Origin: an uncultured Myxococcales bacterium
Lineage (GTDB): Bacteria > Myxococcota_A > Polyangia > Palsa-1104 > JAEUJZ01
NCBI GenBank assembly: GCA_937868485.1
Contig: CALMML010000099.1
Coordinates: 1-44,924 of the forward strand
Length of the DNA: 44,924 nucleotides
Direction of reading: 5' to 3'
Numbering within the stretch: position 1 is the first letter of the stretch; each line of letters opens with the position of its first letter. Made by a program: the position numbers and the translations under genes. The notes under the pieces are model-generated. The model saw nothing but the letters and a program-made list of their open reading frames with translations. It did not search any database and had not been told where the DNA came from. Shown one piece after another: positions 1 through 8,907 of the stretch.

Positions 1-147
1 ACAAGGGAGCGCGTATTTTTGTTCCATAGGAATGATTCGGAGTGAAGTCAAGCGCTCGATGTGAGCGTGCGACTGCGGTCGGTGCTTCCGATGTGACGGA
101 CTCGACTTGGCACGGTCCGTCCGCTTCGACGTGATATTCTGTCCTTC

Positions 148-525
148 ATGAGCAAGACCTATCGCTGTCCCGTCTGTGGAAACGAGGTCGATGTCTCCGC
201 GACGGTCTGTTCAAACGCTGCTTGTCGCGCGGAGCTGGCGTTCTGTTCTCACTGTCGTGACATCGCAACCTACGTTCTTGTCGAAGAACGACACGGACGG
301 ACTTCTCGCAATGTCTATCGCTGCGACCGCTGTCAGCGTCTGGGCGTCAAGTGCTACACCTGGCTTTCGGGCGCGTACTGCAACGGGCTGGCGCGGGCGG
401 GTCAGTCGGTGGACATGCCGCTGTGTTCCAGCTGTAGCGGACGGGTCGCGGAAGTCTCACGTAACGTCATCGGCTGGACGCTGATTGGCGCGCTTGGCGG
501 ACTGCTCAAGCGAAAGGGCGGCTGA
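148..525 (+). CDS. zinc-ribbon protein of unknown function
   Basis: This 125-residue protein has repeated Cys pairs: CPVC near residue 8, CSNAAC near 22, CSHC near 33, CDRC near 60 and CSSC near 93. They are arranged as several treble-clef or zinc-ribbon knuckles. The C-terminus (about 104-118) is a short hydrophobic Gly/Leu stretch ending in basic residues. It could be a weak membrane contact. I do not recognise a named family, and a role in protein or nucleic-acid contact is only inference. The stop overlaps the start of the next gene (TGATG), so the two are probably translationally coupled. No Shine-Dalgarno precedes the ATG. Instead an extended -10-like TGaTATTCT lies at 132-140, so the transcript may be leaderless. 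Confidence 0.75.
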   Translation: MSKTYRCPVCGNEVDVSATVCSNAACRAELAFCSHCRDIATYVLVEERHGRTSRNVYRCDRCQRLGVKCYTWLSGAYCNGLARAGQSVDMPLCSSCSGRVAEVSRNVIGWTLIGALGGLLKRKGG

Positions 526-1634
526 TGGCGGACGTGCTTGCGTTTGGGCCCGAAGCTGCGGAGCGACTGCTGCGCGAATACGGACTGCGGCTTGTGTCGC
601 TGACCAGGATCTGGAAAGGAACGATCAGTCAGAACTATCGGGTGACGACGGATGTGGGACCGCTGTTTCTACGGGTGTCGCCGGGTCGAGCGGTGGCCGA
701 TGCAGAGTTTGAGACGCAGCTCACCTGGCATCTTCTGTCGCACGGGCTGCGCGTTCCGGCGCTGTTTCAGGCGCACAATCGTCAGGGCTACGTGAAGCTG
801 CCGGGGCCGGTGAAGGGTCAGTTTGTCGCGCTCGGGATGCTGTATCAGTGGGTCGATGGCGAAGAGCTGTGCGACACAGAGCTGGACGAGGCGCACGCGC
901 AGGAAGTGGGTCAGCTTCTCGGGCAGCTTCATCTGTGTACGTCGACGCTGAGCTTGCGACGTGAAGGCATTTATACTCCGTCGCACATTCGTCACAGGCT
1001 GCGCGACATCGTGCGAAATCCGCGCTGGACAGAAGATCTTCACCCGACGCTGATTCGTCTACAGACCGAGCTGGATGCGCCTGCGCTGCGTCGCTTGGGT
1101 CACTTGCCGTCGGGAATCGGACACTGTGACCTGTTTCCCGATAACATCTTGTTTCCGAAGGGGAAGGCGCGTCGGAAGAAGGCTCGGCATTCGACGGAAC
1201 ATGGGCCGTGGATGATCGATCTGGAACAGGCCGCGTGGACGCCGCTTCTGTATGACTTGGTGGTGTCGCTGCTGGCTTGCGCGTCGCCGCTGCCGTCTGT
1301 CGAATCGGGTGATGTGCAGCCTGAGCGCGTCGGACCGCTGCGGCTGGCTTCGGCACGGGCGATGGTGTCAGGCTATCAGCGGATGAGGCTTCTTACCGAC
1401 GATGAGTGGACGGCGCTGCCGGCGCTTTTGCGCTTTTGTTGTGTGCGCTTTGCGACGACGCGACTGACGGATGTTCACCTGCGCGAGCCGGTGCAACCAG
1501 CGACGGACTCAGCGACGGAGCAGCCAGCGTCGGGCGCGGGGAAGGTTCACTCGAAGGACTATCGCGACTATCTGTGGCGACTGGATCAGCTCGACGAGAC
1601 GAGCAGCGAAGAGCTGATTCACAAGCTGCGTTAG
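525..1634 (+). CDS. APH/choline-kinase-fold small-molecule kinase, homoserine kinase type II-like
   Basis: The 369-residue protein has the aminoglycoside phosphotransferase fold. The Brenner motif HxDLxxxN is seen as H200-C-D202 through N207, in a DLFPDN context typical of ThrB-type homoserine kinases. The metal-binding IDLEQA segment follows, then a LLYDL helix also seen in that family. The N-terminal lobe carries a nucleotide-binding strand pair (about 25-55). An insertion of basic residues between the Brenner motif and the metal motif (about 212-225) is unusual. ThrB phosphorylates homoserine in threonine synthesis, but the wider fold covers choline, sugar and antibiotic kinases, and no thr gene is nearby, so the substrate is uncertain. 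It overlaps the upstream zinc-ribbon gene by one base and the convergent HIT gene by four. Confidence 0.8.
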   Translation: MADVLAFGPEAAERLLREYGLRLVSLTRIWKGTISQNYRVTTDVGPLFLRVSPGRAVADAEFETQLTWHLLSHGLRVPALFQAHNRQGYVKLPGPVKGQFVALGMLYQWVDGEELCDTELDEAHAQEVGQLLGQLHLCTSTLSLRREGIYTPSHIRHRLRDIVRNPRWTEDLHPTLIRLQTELDAPALRRLGHLPSGIGHCDLFPDNILFPKGKARRKKARHSTEHGPWMIDLEQAAWTPLLYDLVVSLLACASPLPSVESGDVQPERVGPLRLASARAMVSGYQRMRLLTDDEWTALPALLRFCCVRFATTRLTDVHLREPVQPATDSATEQPASGAGKVHSKDYRDYLWRLDQLDETSSEELIHKLR

Positions 1635-1981
1635 CCGGGCGGCCAGCCGAGCGGTCGTCCGCCGAGCAGGTGGACGTGCAGGTGTTTTACCGTCTGACCA
1701 CCGTCTTTGCCGGTGTTGGTCACGAGTCGATAGCCGCTCGCATCGAGTCCCAGCTTGGTGGCAATTTCCGTCGCTGCTGAGAGAATCTTGCCCAGCAGCG
1801 CTTGCTGACCGCTCCGGGCCAGCTCGCCGACATTGGCGTAGTGCTCACGCGGGATGATCAAGACGTGCTGCGGCGCTTGTGGGTTTATGTCTTGAAACGC
1901 CACCACATCGGGGCTTTCAAACACGAGCGGCGCGGGAATGCTGCGGTTCGCGATTTTGCAGAAGATACAGTCGGCATCCAT
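1631..1981 (-). CDS. HIT family nucleotide hydrolase (HinT-like)
   Basis: At 116 residues this is the usual size for HinT-type histidine triad proteins. The N-terminal zinc-binding pair CIFC (residues 5-8) and the C-terminal triad HxHxH (HLHVHLL, around residue 100) are both present. These proteins hydrolyse AMP-linked substrates such as purine phosphoramidates in the cytoplasm. The start ATG gives the family-typical N-terminus just before CIFC. The gene converges on the kinase gene, and the two stop codons overlap within four bases, leaving no room for a separate terminator. The next gene is divergent, so the roughly 110-bp gap to it must hold promoters for both. Confidence 0.93.
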   Translation of the reverse strand: MDADCIFCKIANRSIPAPLVFESPDVVAFQDINPQAPQHVLIIPREHYANVGELARSGQQALLGKILSAATEIATKLGLDASGYRLVTNTGKDGGQTVKHLHVHLLGGRPLGWPPG

Positions 1982-2035
1982 GGCTTCTACGGTGCAGGCA
2001 GTGCGGTCGGGAAGTCAACCTCTCAAGCCGAGTCG

Positions 2036-2065
2036 TTGACACAAGCAGCGGCGGGTCACTAAAGT
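2036..2065 (+). promoter_or_regulatory. putative sigma-70 promoter for the THUMP methyltransferase gene
   Basis: TTGACA at 2036-2041 is a perfect -35 hexamer. It is followed after 18 bp by TAAAGT (2060-2065), which matches TATAAT at four of six positions. It sits about 50 bp before the ATG at 2117 in the gap between divergent genes. This is sequence evidence only. Confidence 0.5.
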
Positions 2066-2116
2066 GCCGAGCCAGCCTGCGCAGCGTTTGTGCAGCCTGC
2101 TACGAAAGGATCGGCG

Positions 2117-3358
2117 ATGACCCCAGCCAGCGTCGCTCGACCGGCAGCGGTCGCATCGACTCGACCGCGTTACTTGGCCTTGTGTGCGCGACATACGGAA
2201 CCGCTTGTGGCGGCAGAGCTTCTGTCGCTGCCCGACGTCGCGGATGTTGAGGTTCGGACCGGCGCGGTGTCGTTTTCGGGTCCGCTTGGTGCGCTGTATC
2301 GAGCGAACCTTTATTCTCGCTGTGCGTCGCGGATTCTGCGCGTGCTCGGCGACTATCCGTGTGAAGGTCCGGCGGAGCTATACGATGCGGTGCGTCGGCT
2401 GCCGTGGGAAGAGTTCGTCTCGGTCGACGGAACGCTCGCGGTGAGCGCGATGGGTGAAGCGCCGGGGCTCGCGAACAGCATGTTTACGGCGCTCAAGACC
2501 AAAGACGCGGTGGTCGATCGCTTTCGGGAGCGGCAAGGCCGACGGCCCGATATCGACCCGCAGCGACCGGATGTGCGCGTGAACGTGCAGCTATACGAAG
2601 CGACGCGCGGGCATCGCTGCTTGGTCAGCCTCGATAGCTCGGATCCACCGCTGTATCAGCGAGGCTATCGGCAGCAGGGCGGGCTGGCGCCGCTCAAGGA
2701 AACGCTGGCGGCGGCGATTGTGGCGCAGACGGGCGAAGAAGCGCTGGGCGCGACGCCGATGTCGGAAGCGGTTCACACGGCACCACCGCATGCGCAGCGA
2801 CCCGCGACCGTCGTGGATCTGTGCTGTGGCAGTGGCACGCTCTTGTCCGAGGCGGGCCTGTCGATGCTGCGAATGGCTCCGGGTCTTTCGCGCAACTTTG
2901 GCTTTATGCGCTGGCGAGACTTCGACGGTGTGCTGTGGCGCAGGCTGCAAGCGGAAGCGCGATCGCAGATTCGACCGGCCAAGGATGTGTTTCTGTTTGG
3001 CTCGGACATTGATCCGCGTGCGCTGCGAACCGCGAGTCAGAACCTGCAAGCGGCGGGACTCGGGCGGCTGTCGCGGCTTGCGCGCTGTGATCTGCGAGAT
3101 GCCGAACCTCCGTCGCAGCAGCCCGGAATCGTGCTGTGCAATCCACCGTATGGCGAGCGAATGGGCGACGAGCGTGAGCTGATCGAGCTGTATCGAGCAC
3201 TCGGCGATACGCTCAAGCGTCGCTTTGTCGGATACCGTGCGTACGTGTACACCGCGAACCTTCATCTGGCGCGGCAGATTGGGCTGCGTCCGTCGGCGAG
3301 GCACGTTCTGTGGAACGGCATGCTGGAAGGTCGGCTGCTGCGCTTCGATTTGTACTAA
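2117..3358 (+). CDS. THUMP-domain class I SAM-dependent RNA methyltransferase (RlmL/Trm14-like)
   Basis: I start this gene at ATG 2117 because AAAGGA lies 7 nt upstream. An in-frame GTG at 2090 would add nine unremarkable residues. The N-terminal part (about 20-150) has the THUMP/ferredoxin-like pattern of the YcbY/YpsC group. The catalytic domain shows SAM motif I DLCCGSGTLL (about 233-242), the acidic loop GSDIDPRAL, and the amino-methylating motif NPPYGERMGDE. NPPY is the signature of N6-adenine or N2-guanine methylation. In E. coli RlmL makes m2G2445 in 23S rRNA, but that protein is fused to RlmK. Here the 413-residue protein stands alone, like YpsC or archaeal Trm14. An RNA target is therefore well supported, the exact nucleotide is not. 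Confidence 0.88.
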   Translation: MTPASVARPAAVASTRPRYLALCARHTEPLVAAELLSLPDVADVEVRTGAVSFSGPLGALYRANLYSRCASRILRVLGDYPCEGPAELYDAVRRLPWEEFVSVDGTLAVSAMGEAPGLANSMFTALKTKDAVVDRFRERQGRRPDIDPQRPDVRVNVQLYEATRGHRCLVSLDSSDPPLYQRGYRQQGGLAPLKETLAAAIVAQTGEEALGATPMSEAVHTAPPHAQRPATVVDLCCGSGTLLSEAGLSMLRMAPGLSRNFGFMRWRDFDGVLWRRLQAEARSQIRPAKDVFLFGSDIDPRALRTASQNLQAAGLGRLSRLARCDLRDAEPPSQQPGIVLCNPPYGERMGDERELIELYRALGDTLKRRFVGYRAYVYTANLHLARQIGLRPSARHVLWNGMLEGRLLRFDLY

Positions 3359-3448
3359 GTCGTCCGTCCGCGTTCGCTCGGTGGATCGGCGCGGCGAAAG
3401 TCCTACACAAGTTCCAAAGCGCGACTCGGTTTTGCTAACGTCGAAGCC

Positions 3449-6400
3449 ATGCGGAAACCGCTTCGGCTTGGGCTCGCTGTGTCGGCGTTTCGGCTGCTTC
3501 TCTTCGTCGGACTGCTGCTTGCTGCGCTGGCAAAACCAGCGGCGTCGGCAGAGCCCGCAAGCTGCGCAACGATCGATGCAGCGAGACTGCTTTCTGCGTA
3601 CTTTTCCTTCGCGGAATCGGACAAAAAGGACGGCTCGCTGGATGCGGTTCAGGCGACGCTGGCTCGTCAGGGTGTCTCGATCCAGTTCTTGATCGCGACG
3701 GTTCCTGAGCCTCGTCTGGGCTTCGACGGAACGATCGAGGCGATTACGCGCGCGCTCGAAGCGACGGGTTTTCTGCTGGATCGCTATCTGTTGCCGTGGA
3801 ATGCGATGGGGGAAAAGCGAGTCAGCGACAGTTCGTGTCCGCTTGAGCAGCCAGGAATTGCCCTGTTTCAGCGTCGAGAAGTCGAGTCAAAAGCGGGTAC
3901 GACAGTATCGTCGCGGCGCAGCCTGCTGTTGTTGTACGTCGTCGGAGAGTCTCCGGTCGCAGGGATTCACAAGCCCGCGTTCGTCCGTGCCGTCGATGAC
4001 ATTCAGCGTCTGTCGGCGATTGTTCCCGGCAGTCAGTGTGCGTCGTGCGCGGAGCTGCGCGTGATCGGACCGGCGTTTTCGGGCTCGGTGGTGTCGATCG
4101 AGCAGCTTCTGGATCGCTATCCGTCGCTGTCTTTTCGCTTTCTATCGGGACGAGCGACCAACGGTGCGATTCGGGATCAGATTCAGCGTCACGACGGAGG
4201 CGTGCGGCGCGTTCAGTATCAAGCGACGGTGATTCCCGACGAAGCGCTTCAGACGGAGTTTTTCTGTTATCTGACCGAGACGATGGGCGCCGATGAGCAT
4301 GACATCGCGCTGATTACGGAGTCGTCGACGGGATATGGTCAAGCGGTGATCGCGGCGAACGCGGATCAGAGCCAAGGTCTTCCGCCGCCGCACGCTCGAG
4401 TGGTGTCGGCCAGGCCGCTGCAAAAGAGCGAGCACTGTAAGCGAGCGCATCGCCCGAGGCTGATGCTGCCGGTTCCACTGCACATTTCCCGTCTGCATAC
4501 GCTCGAAGCGAAGACGGGTCAGAGCAGCTCGCGTACGGAATCGAGTGCGCTGCCCGAGATCTTGCCTTCGCCGACGACGCGACCGCTTCCGACGGTGCTC
4601 GACGATACGCCGCGTAATGATATCATGCCGACGCTGTCTCCTCGGACGGTGTCTTCGGCAGAGCGCGCGCTGGCGCATATTTTGTCGACGATTTATGCCG
4701 AAAAGATTCGCTATGTCGGAATCATTGCCACCGACGTGCAGGACAAGCTGTTTTTGGCGCGTCAGATTCGCGCGTACAGCCCCGACGTGGTGCTGTTCAC
4801 CTTCGAGAGCGACATCTTGTACACGCATCCCGAGGCGCGCTCGTATCTCAAAGGGATGATGGTGGTGTCGCCGTATCCGCTGTTTACGCGCAACCAGCAG
4901 TGGAGCTATCCGTTCCGAGGCCTGCGACAGCGACTTCAGTTTGCCAGCGACGCGGATCAAGGTGTGTATAACGCCACCGTCGCGCTGCTCGGCTATCCAG
5001 AGCAGCTTATCGAGTATTCGCAAGCTGCGCCCGGCGTCGACAAACCGCTCAGTCGTCCCGCGATTTGGATCAGTGCCGTCGGAAATGACACGCTGTTTCC
5101 GCTCGCGTTTATCAAAGAGTACGACGGTGGCAGCTACGTCTACGACAACCCGTCGATTCACCGTGCGCCGTTTGAGTATCGCTATTCCCCGTATCAGCAA
5201 GGGACGCTGAGCCTGCTGATGCTGTTTTTGGGCGGGCTCGGGCTGTGGTTTGTCGTCGGATACTTCTGGCACTACTACTATCCTGTGCCGGAGCCGCCGC
5301 TCGTCTTTGCGCTGCTGCGGATTTTCCGTCGCTGTAACATTCAGCACTCGCTGCTGGATGATGGGCTGTCGCAGCGCGAGTCCGCCCGTCAGCCGCTGTT
5401 TGTGCTGTGTCTGTTCGTTCCGGCGTGGATTGGCTATTTCGCGCTGAACACCGCGCACTTTATGCAGCTTCGCGACGGCAACTTGGATGAGTTTCTCGAC
5501 GAAAAGCGCCTGTCGATGTGGGTTCGGCTCTGGTATCACTCCGGGCACATCGGCGTGTATCAGAACCTGTCGTGGAAGGTGCTGTGCATCGCGCTGTTTG
5601 GCGTCGTCGTGCAGCTTGCGTTTACGCTCGTCTCGCTCGACGCTGCGTTTCAGTATCTGCTGCCGGGTCTGCGCAAAAAGTTCCATGAGCAGTATCTGAA
5701 GCTGGTTCGTCCGCTGTCGACGCTGAAGAAGCGGCTGCTCATTGCGCTTTCGGTGTCAGCGTATCTGGCCGCGACGACGGCGGTGTTCTTTCTGTTCATC
5801 GCGCTCGTGAACTATCTGCAAGTGGACTTCAATCACCTGCTGTTTCTGCGACGGAGCGCGCAGCCTGCGTTTGGACTGTCTCCCATGGTGCCGCTGATCC
5901 TGCTGGGCTGTGGTGTGCAGCTGTTTGGCTACTGCGAGCTACAGCGGATTCGGCTGCTTGAGCGCTTGGCGACGGTGTATCTGGACTTGGTCTCGGAGCT
6001 TCAGCAAGACAATGGCCTGCTGTTGCGGATCATCGAGATTGCCAAGCGACTCGGGAGTCCGTCGCTGTGGCAGATGCTGTGCGCGCTGCTGATTGCGCTG
6101 CTCCAGGCGGTGACGCTGCTGTCAGAGCTGGTTTCGCTCGAGATCGCGCCGATGCACTTGGTCTATCGCTTCCTGATTGCGCTGCAAGTGACGACGCTGG
6201 GCTTTGTGTTTTTGCGCTTTATCGGGCTGTGGCGAGACTTCCGCGACTTTTTGCATCAGCTTGGTCATCATCCGCTGTCGGTGGCGCTGGAGCGACTGCC
6301 GCACAAGTTCATTCGCAGCCTCGGTGCGCTGTTTTTGGAAGAGCTGCCCGAGCTGACGCGCTCTGAGGCGGTTCAAGAGCACCTGCGCCTTTTGCTCAAC

Positions 6401-7144
6401 CACTTGCATCAGCTGGACCCGGAAAAAGAGCTGTCGACGCTGGGAATCTATGCCGAGCTGGAACGTCCGATCGACGCGCTGCGCAAGCTGCGGGAAGAGC
6501 TGATCAAGGCCGCCAAAGCGCCCTCGTTTATGGCCGATGCCAGCGAGGAACAGGTGGTCAACGCTTCGCAGCACCTGACCAAGATCCTGTCGCCGGTGTG
6601 GCGAGCGCGACCGCTGCCAGGAACGATTGTGACGGGACGTGCGGATGCGGTGCAGCTTGCGGTTCGTCCGTCGCCCGAGCAGAGCACCGCCGAAGCCTAC
6701 GAGCACTTGGTTCCCGACGCGTGGCACCTGTGGCTGCGTCTCGCGGAAGACTTTTTGGCGATCCAGGTTGTGACCTACATCAATCGCTTGTTTCCGCACC
6801 TGCGCAACGCGCTGCTCAACGTGACGATCGGCTTTGTGCTGCTGCTGCTCGCGCTCATCTCGTATCCGTTTCAGCCACAGCGCTATCTGGTGCTTTTGTC
6901 GACGGTGCTGCTGGTTGTGACCGGGCCCGCGACGATGTATGTGCTGGCGCAGATGAACCGCGACGAGGTTCTGTCGCGCATCGCCAAGAGTCCGCCCGGC
7001 AAGCTGACGTGGGATCGCGCGTTTATCTCGCAGGTGGTGATCTACGGCGCGCTGCCGCTGCTGAGCCTGATCGCGACGCAGTTTCCCGAGGTGCGCGGTG
7101 CGGCGTTTTCCTGGATTGAGACGGCGCTCAAGACCTTGAAGTAG
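3449..7144 (+). CDS. very large multispanning membrane protein with periplasmic-binding-like ectodomain
   Basis: The 1,231-residue protein starts with a signal-peptide-like segment (hydrophobic 13-34). A long extracytoplasmic region follows, up to about residue 585. Within it, residues 400-560 read like part of a type-1 periplasmic-binding fold: a strand IRYVGIIATD, a DVVLFTFESD strand, then an MVVSPYP strand. The C-terminal half has about ten hydrophobic helices, near 586-613, 649-671, 710-730, 763-790, 812-827, 872-894, 903-927, 1121-1140, 1145-1168 and 1195-1212. A roughly 190-residue soluble segment (about 930-1120) falls before the last three. I know no named family. A ligand-sensing receptor or transporter is inference from the architecture. 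No Shine-Dalgarno precedes the ATG. The gene stands alone and converges on a lipoprotein gene. Confidence 0.8.
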   Translation: MRKPLRLGLAVSAFRLLLFVGLLLAALAKPAASAEPASCATIDAARLLSAYFSFAESDKKDGSLDAVQATLARQGVSIQFLIATVPEPRLGFDGTIEAITRALEATGFLLDRYLLPWNAMGEKRVSDSSCPLEQPGIALFQRREVESKAGTTVSSRRSLLLLYVVGESPVAGIHKPAFVRAVDDIQRLSAIVPGSQCASCAELRVIGPAFSGSVVSIEQLLDRYPSLSFRFLSGRATNGAIRDQIQRHDGGVRRVQYQATVIPDEALQTEFFCYLTETMGADEHDIALITESSTGYGQAVIAANADQSQGLPPPHARVVSARPLQKSEHCKRAHRPRLMLPVPLHISRLHTLEAKTGQSSSRTESSALPEILPSPTTRPLPTVLDDTPRNDIMPTLSPRTVSSAERALAHILSTIYAEKIRYVGIIATDVQDKLFLARQIRAYSPDVVLFTFESDILYTHPEARSYLKGMMVVSPYPLFTRNQQWSYPFRGLRQRLQFASDADQGVYNATVALLGYPEQLIEYSQAAPGVDKPLSRPAIWISAVGNDTLFPLAFIKEYDGGSYVYDNPSIHRAPFEYRYSPYQQGTLSLLMLFLGGLGLWFVVGYFWHYYYPVPEPPLVFALLRIFRRCNIQHSLLDDGLSQRESARQPLFVLCLFVPAWIGYFALNTAHFMQLRDGNLDEFLDEKRLSMWVRLWYHSGHIGVYQNLSWKVLCIALFGVVVQLAFTLVSLDAAFQYLLPGLRKKFHEQYLKLVRPLSTLKKRLLIALSVSAYLAATTAVFFLFIALVNYLQVDFNHLLFLRRSAQPAFGLSPMVPLILLGCGVQLFGYCELQRIRLLERLATVYLDLVSELQQDNGLLLRIIEIAKRLGSPSLWQMLCALLIALLQAVTLLSELVSLEIAPMHLVYRFLIALQVTTLGFVFLRFIGLWRDFRDFLHQLGHHPLSVALERLPHKFIRSLGALFLEELPELTRSEAVQEHLRLLLNHLHQLDPEKELSTLGIYAELERPIDALRKLREELIKAAKAPSFMADASEEQVVNASQHLTKILSPVWRARPLPGTIVTGRADAVQLAVRPSPEQSTAEAYEHLVPDAWHLWLRLAEDFLAIQVVTYINRLFPHLRNALLNVTIGFVLLLLALISYPFQPQRYLVLLSTVLLVVTGPATMYVLAQMNRDEVLSRIAKSPPGKLTWDRAFISQVVIYGALPLLSLIATQFPEVRGAAFSWIETALKTLK

Positions 7145-7195
7145 CGAAGGATACAGCCGAGTCAGAATCGTCGCTGGCTGCGCGCTGGGCTCCTG

Positions 7196-8710
7196 CTATT
7201 GGCCGGTTCCTCTGCGCACCAGGATCGCACCATTTCCCGTCGAAGGCTGATCGGCAATGACCAGATCCACGATGCCATCTTGATCCAAGTCTCCGACGGA
7301 AACGCTCACCGGCCTGACCGTGCTGGGAAAGTCGATGCGCTGCGACGCTGCAAACGTCCCGTCGCCCTTGCCACGCAAGATGCTCAGGTTTCCCGATACA
7401 CCCGAGAGGTTGGCGACGATCGCATCCAAGACACCGTCTCCATCGAGATCAGCGGTTGAAACTGCCGTTGGTGTTCCGTCGAGATCATAGCCAGCCGTCG
7501 CATCACCAAGCTGTCCGCTTGCCGCACCCAGATGAACGGTCAGCTTGCCCGTCGTGCCCAGATCGTTTGTGACGACGACATCGCCAAAGCCATCTCGGTT
7601 TACGTCACCGCTCGCAGCGGCGTTGGCATTGGCTTGGTTTGTCTTCGCGGCCCCAAGCGCAAACAGCGGAGCCGCCGTCTGACCACGATGAATCAGCACC
7701 GACAAGTTCGTGGCCGTGGACTGACTGAGCCGATGAACACCGACGAGATCCAGCTTGCCATTGCCATCAATGTCCGTCGCTGTCAGCGCAACCAACGTCG
7801 CTGCTTGGGTTGCAATCGCTGATCCTTGCGCAAAGGCTGCGGTCTTGTTTCCGACGAGAAATGCCAAGTTTCCCGTCATGGCCGTGCCGCTGTTGGCGAC
7901 CAAGAGATCCACGCTTCCATCGCTGTTTGCATCCAGTGCAGCCAGGGAAATCGGCAGGCTGCCTCCCGTTGCGCTTCCGACGGAGCTGGCCACTGCACCT
8001 TGACCGTCTCCGAGCAGGACTCCGACGGAGCTGCTTCCGGCACTGGCGACCGCGACATCCAGGTTGCTGTTGCCATCGAGATCAGCGACGAGCAGGCCAT
8101 ACGGAGCGCTGCCGACGCTGCGACTGCTGCTGACGGAAAAGCTGCCCGAGCCGCTGTTTTTGTGAACCTGCACGGTACTGCTCGTCTGAAACACCGCAAC
8201 GATGTCGGGATATCCGTCTTTGTTCAGATCGGCGATGGCGACGCTGCGCGGGCCGACATCGGTTCCAGCAAGCATCGTCGGTGTGTCGAAGCTGAGCGTG
8301 CTCAAAAAGTAGCGAAACGACTGGCTCAGGCTCGACGACAGTCCGCTGGGATTGACGACGATGACATCGACGGGACCGGGCTTTTGACGGCGCGCAGGAG
8401 TGCTGCAAGTGATGCTGGTTCCGTCGCTGCTGACCAAGATGTTCGACGCGATGGTGTCGCCAATGCGAACGATGGCTCCTGTGCGGAAGCCGCTGCCGCG
8501 CAAGGTCAGGCTGGTGCCGCCCGCCGTGCCGCCGACAGTCGGGCTCAGGCTGGATAGGACAAGCTGCTCGACGGTGCCGAGGTCGGATGTTCCCAGATCA
8601 CTGGGTCCGCTCAGGTCCGTCGCTGTTTCGTCGCCAGACTTGCAAGACAAAATCAGCGAAGCCACCAGCGTCGCGATGACAGTCCGGCTTCGCAAAATGG
8701 ATGTGCGCAT
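7196..8710 (-). CDS. IPT/TIG plus FG-GAP (VCBS) repeat lipoprotein
   Basis: I chose ATG 8710 over the upstream GTG 8734 because it places a clean lipoprotein signal at the N-terminus: a hydrophobic stretch ending in the lipobox LILSC with Cys23. An Asp/Ser/Leu-rich linker (about 26-45) follows. Next comes an IPT/TIG immunoglobulin-like domain (about 48-135), recognisable from its SPTVGGTAGGT strand. At least seven FG-GAP/VCBS repeats follow, each with a calcium-loop-like D-x-[DN]-x-[DN]-G motif, for example DLNKDGYPD, DIDGNGKLD and DLDQDGIVD. Such proteins fold into surface beta-propellers that bind other proteins or carbohydrate. The lipid anchor implies an outer-membrane location. Target and function are unknown. 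Confidence 0.88.
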   Translation of the reverse strand: MRTSILRSRTVIATLVASLILSCKSGDETATDLSGPSDLGTSDLGTVEQLVLSSLSPTVGGTAGGTSLTLRGSGFRTGAIVRIGDTIASNILVSSDGTSITCSTPARRQKPGPVDVIVVNPSGLSSSLSQSFRYFLSTLSFDTPTMLAGTDVGPRSVAIADLNKDGYPDIVAVFQTSSTVQVHKNSGSGSFSVSSSRSVGSAPYGLLVADLDGNSNLDVAVASAGSSSVGVLLGDGQGAVASSVGSATGGSLPISLAALDANSDGSVDLLVANSGTAMTGNLAFLVGNKTAAFAQGSAIATQAATLVALTATDIDGNGKLDLVGVHRLSQSTATNLSVLIHRGQTAAPLFALGAAKTNQANANAAASGDVNRDGFGDVVVTNDLGTTGKLTVHLGAASGQLGDATAGYDLDGTPTAVSTADLDGDGVLDAIVANLSGVSGNLSILRGKGDGTFAASQRIDFPSTVRPVSVSVGDLDQDGIVDLVIADQPSTGNGAILVRRGTGQ

Positions 8711-8797
8711 AGATGAGTCCCCCGTTTCAACCACGCGAGTCGCAGCGTGCGGCTCTCACCTCAGTTTTCGGATAAACCGAGCGCATCTGCTACCGCT

Positions 8798-8857
8798 GGG
8801 AAGATCTTTCCCGTGCCTGTTTTTCCTGAATTCACCAAGTTTGGGTAATATCTTCCC
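8798..8857. promoter_or_regulatory. pair of related 15-bp operator-like sites between divergent genes
   Basis: GGGAAGATCTTTCCC (8798-8812) and GGGTAATATCTTCCC (8843-8857) are both bounded by GGG and CCC. The reverse complement of the first matches the second at 13 of 15 positions. Their centres are 45 bp apart. They lie between the lipoprotein gene (minus) and imuA (plus), so either promoter could be the target. They do not resemble the LexA-type box. The binding regulator is unknown. Confidence 0.45.
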
Positions 8858-8868
8858 AATTTCGTTGA

Positions 8869-8907
8869 CCTGAACATTTGATCTGTTTAGCCTGAACGCA
8901 TGTTTAG
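8869..8907 (+). promoter_or_regulatory. LexA (SOS) operator over the imuA start codon, with an upstream imperfect copy
   Basis: CCTGAACGCATGTTTAG (8891-8907) is the reverse complement of CTAAACATGCGTTCAGG. That fits every position of the Myxococcus xanthus LexA consensus as I remember it (CTRHAMRYBYGTTCAGS). The box contains the imuA ATG at 8900. Directly upstream, 8869-8890 starts with the same CCTGAAC and ends with the same TGTTTAG, but with five extra bases between them. A possible -35, TTGACC, lies at 8866-8871. A repressor bound here would cover the transcription start and the start codon. Confidence 0.7.

Noticed and set aside
4142-5686. 514-codon minus-strand open frame
   Set aside because: It lies wholly inside the large membrane-protein gene. 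Its product is an Arg/Gln/His-rich low-complexity string with no domain, typical of antisense reading of GC-rich genes.
7199-8557. Several plus-strand frames over the FG-GAP lipoprotein
   Set aside because: The minus-strand frame has a lipobox, an IPT domain and regular D-x-[DN]-x-[DN]-G repeats; the plus frames have none of these.
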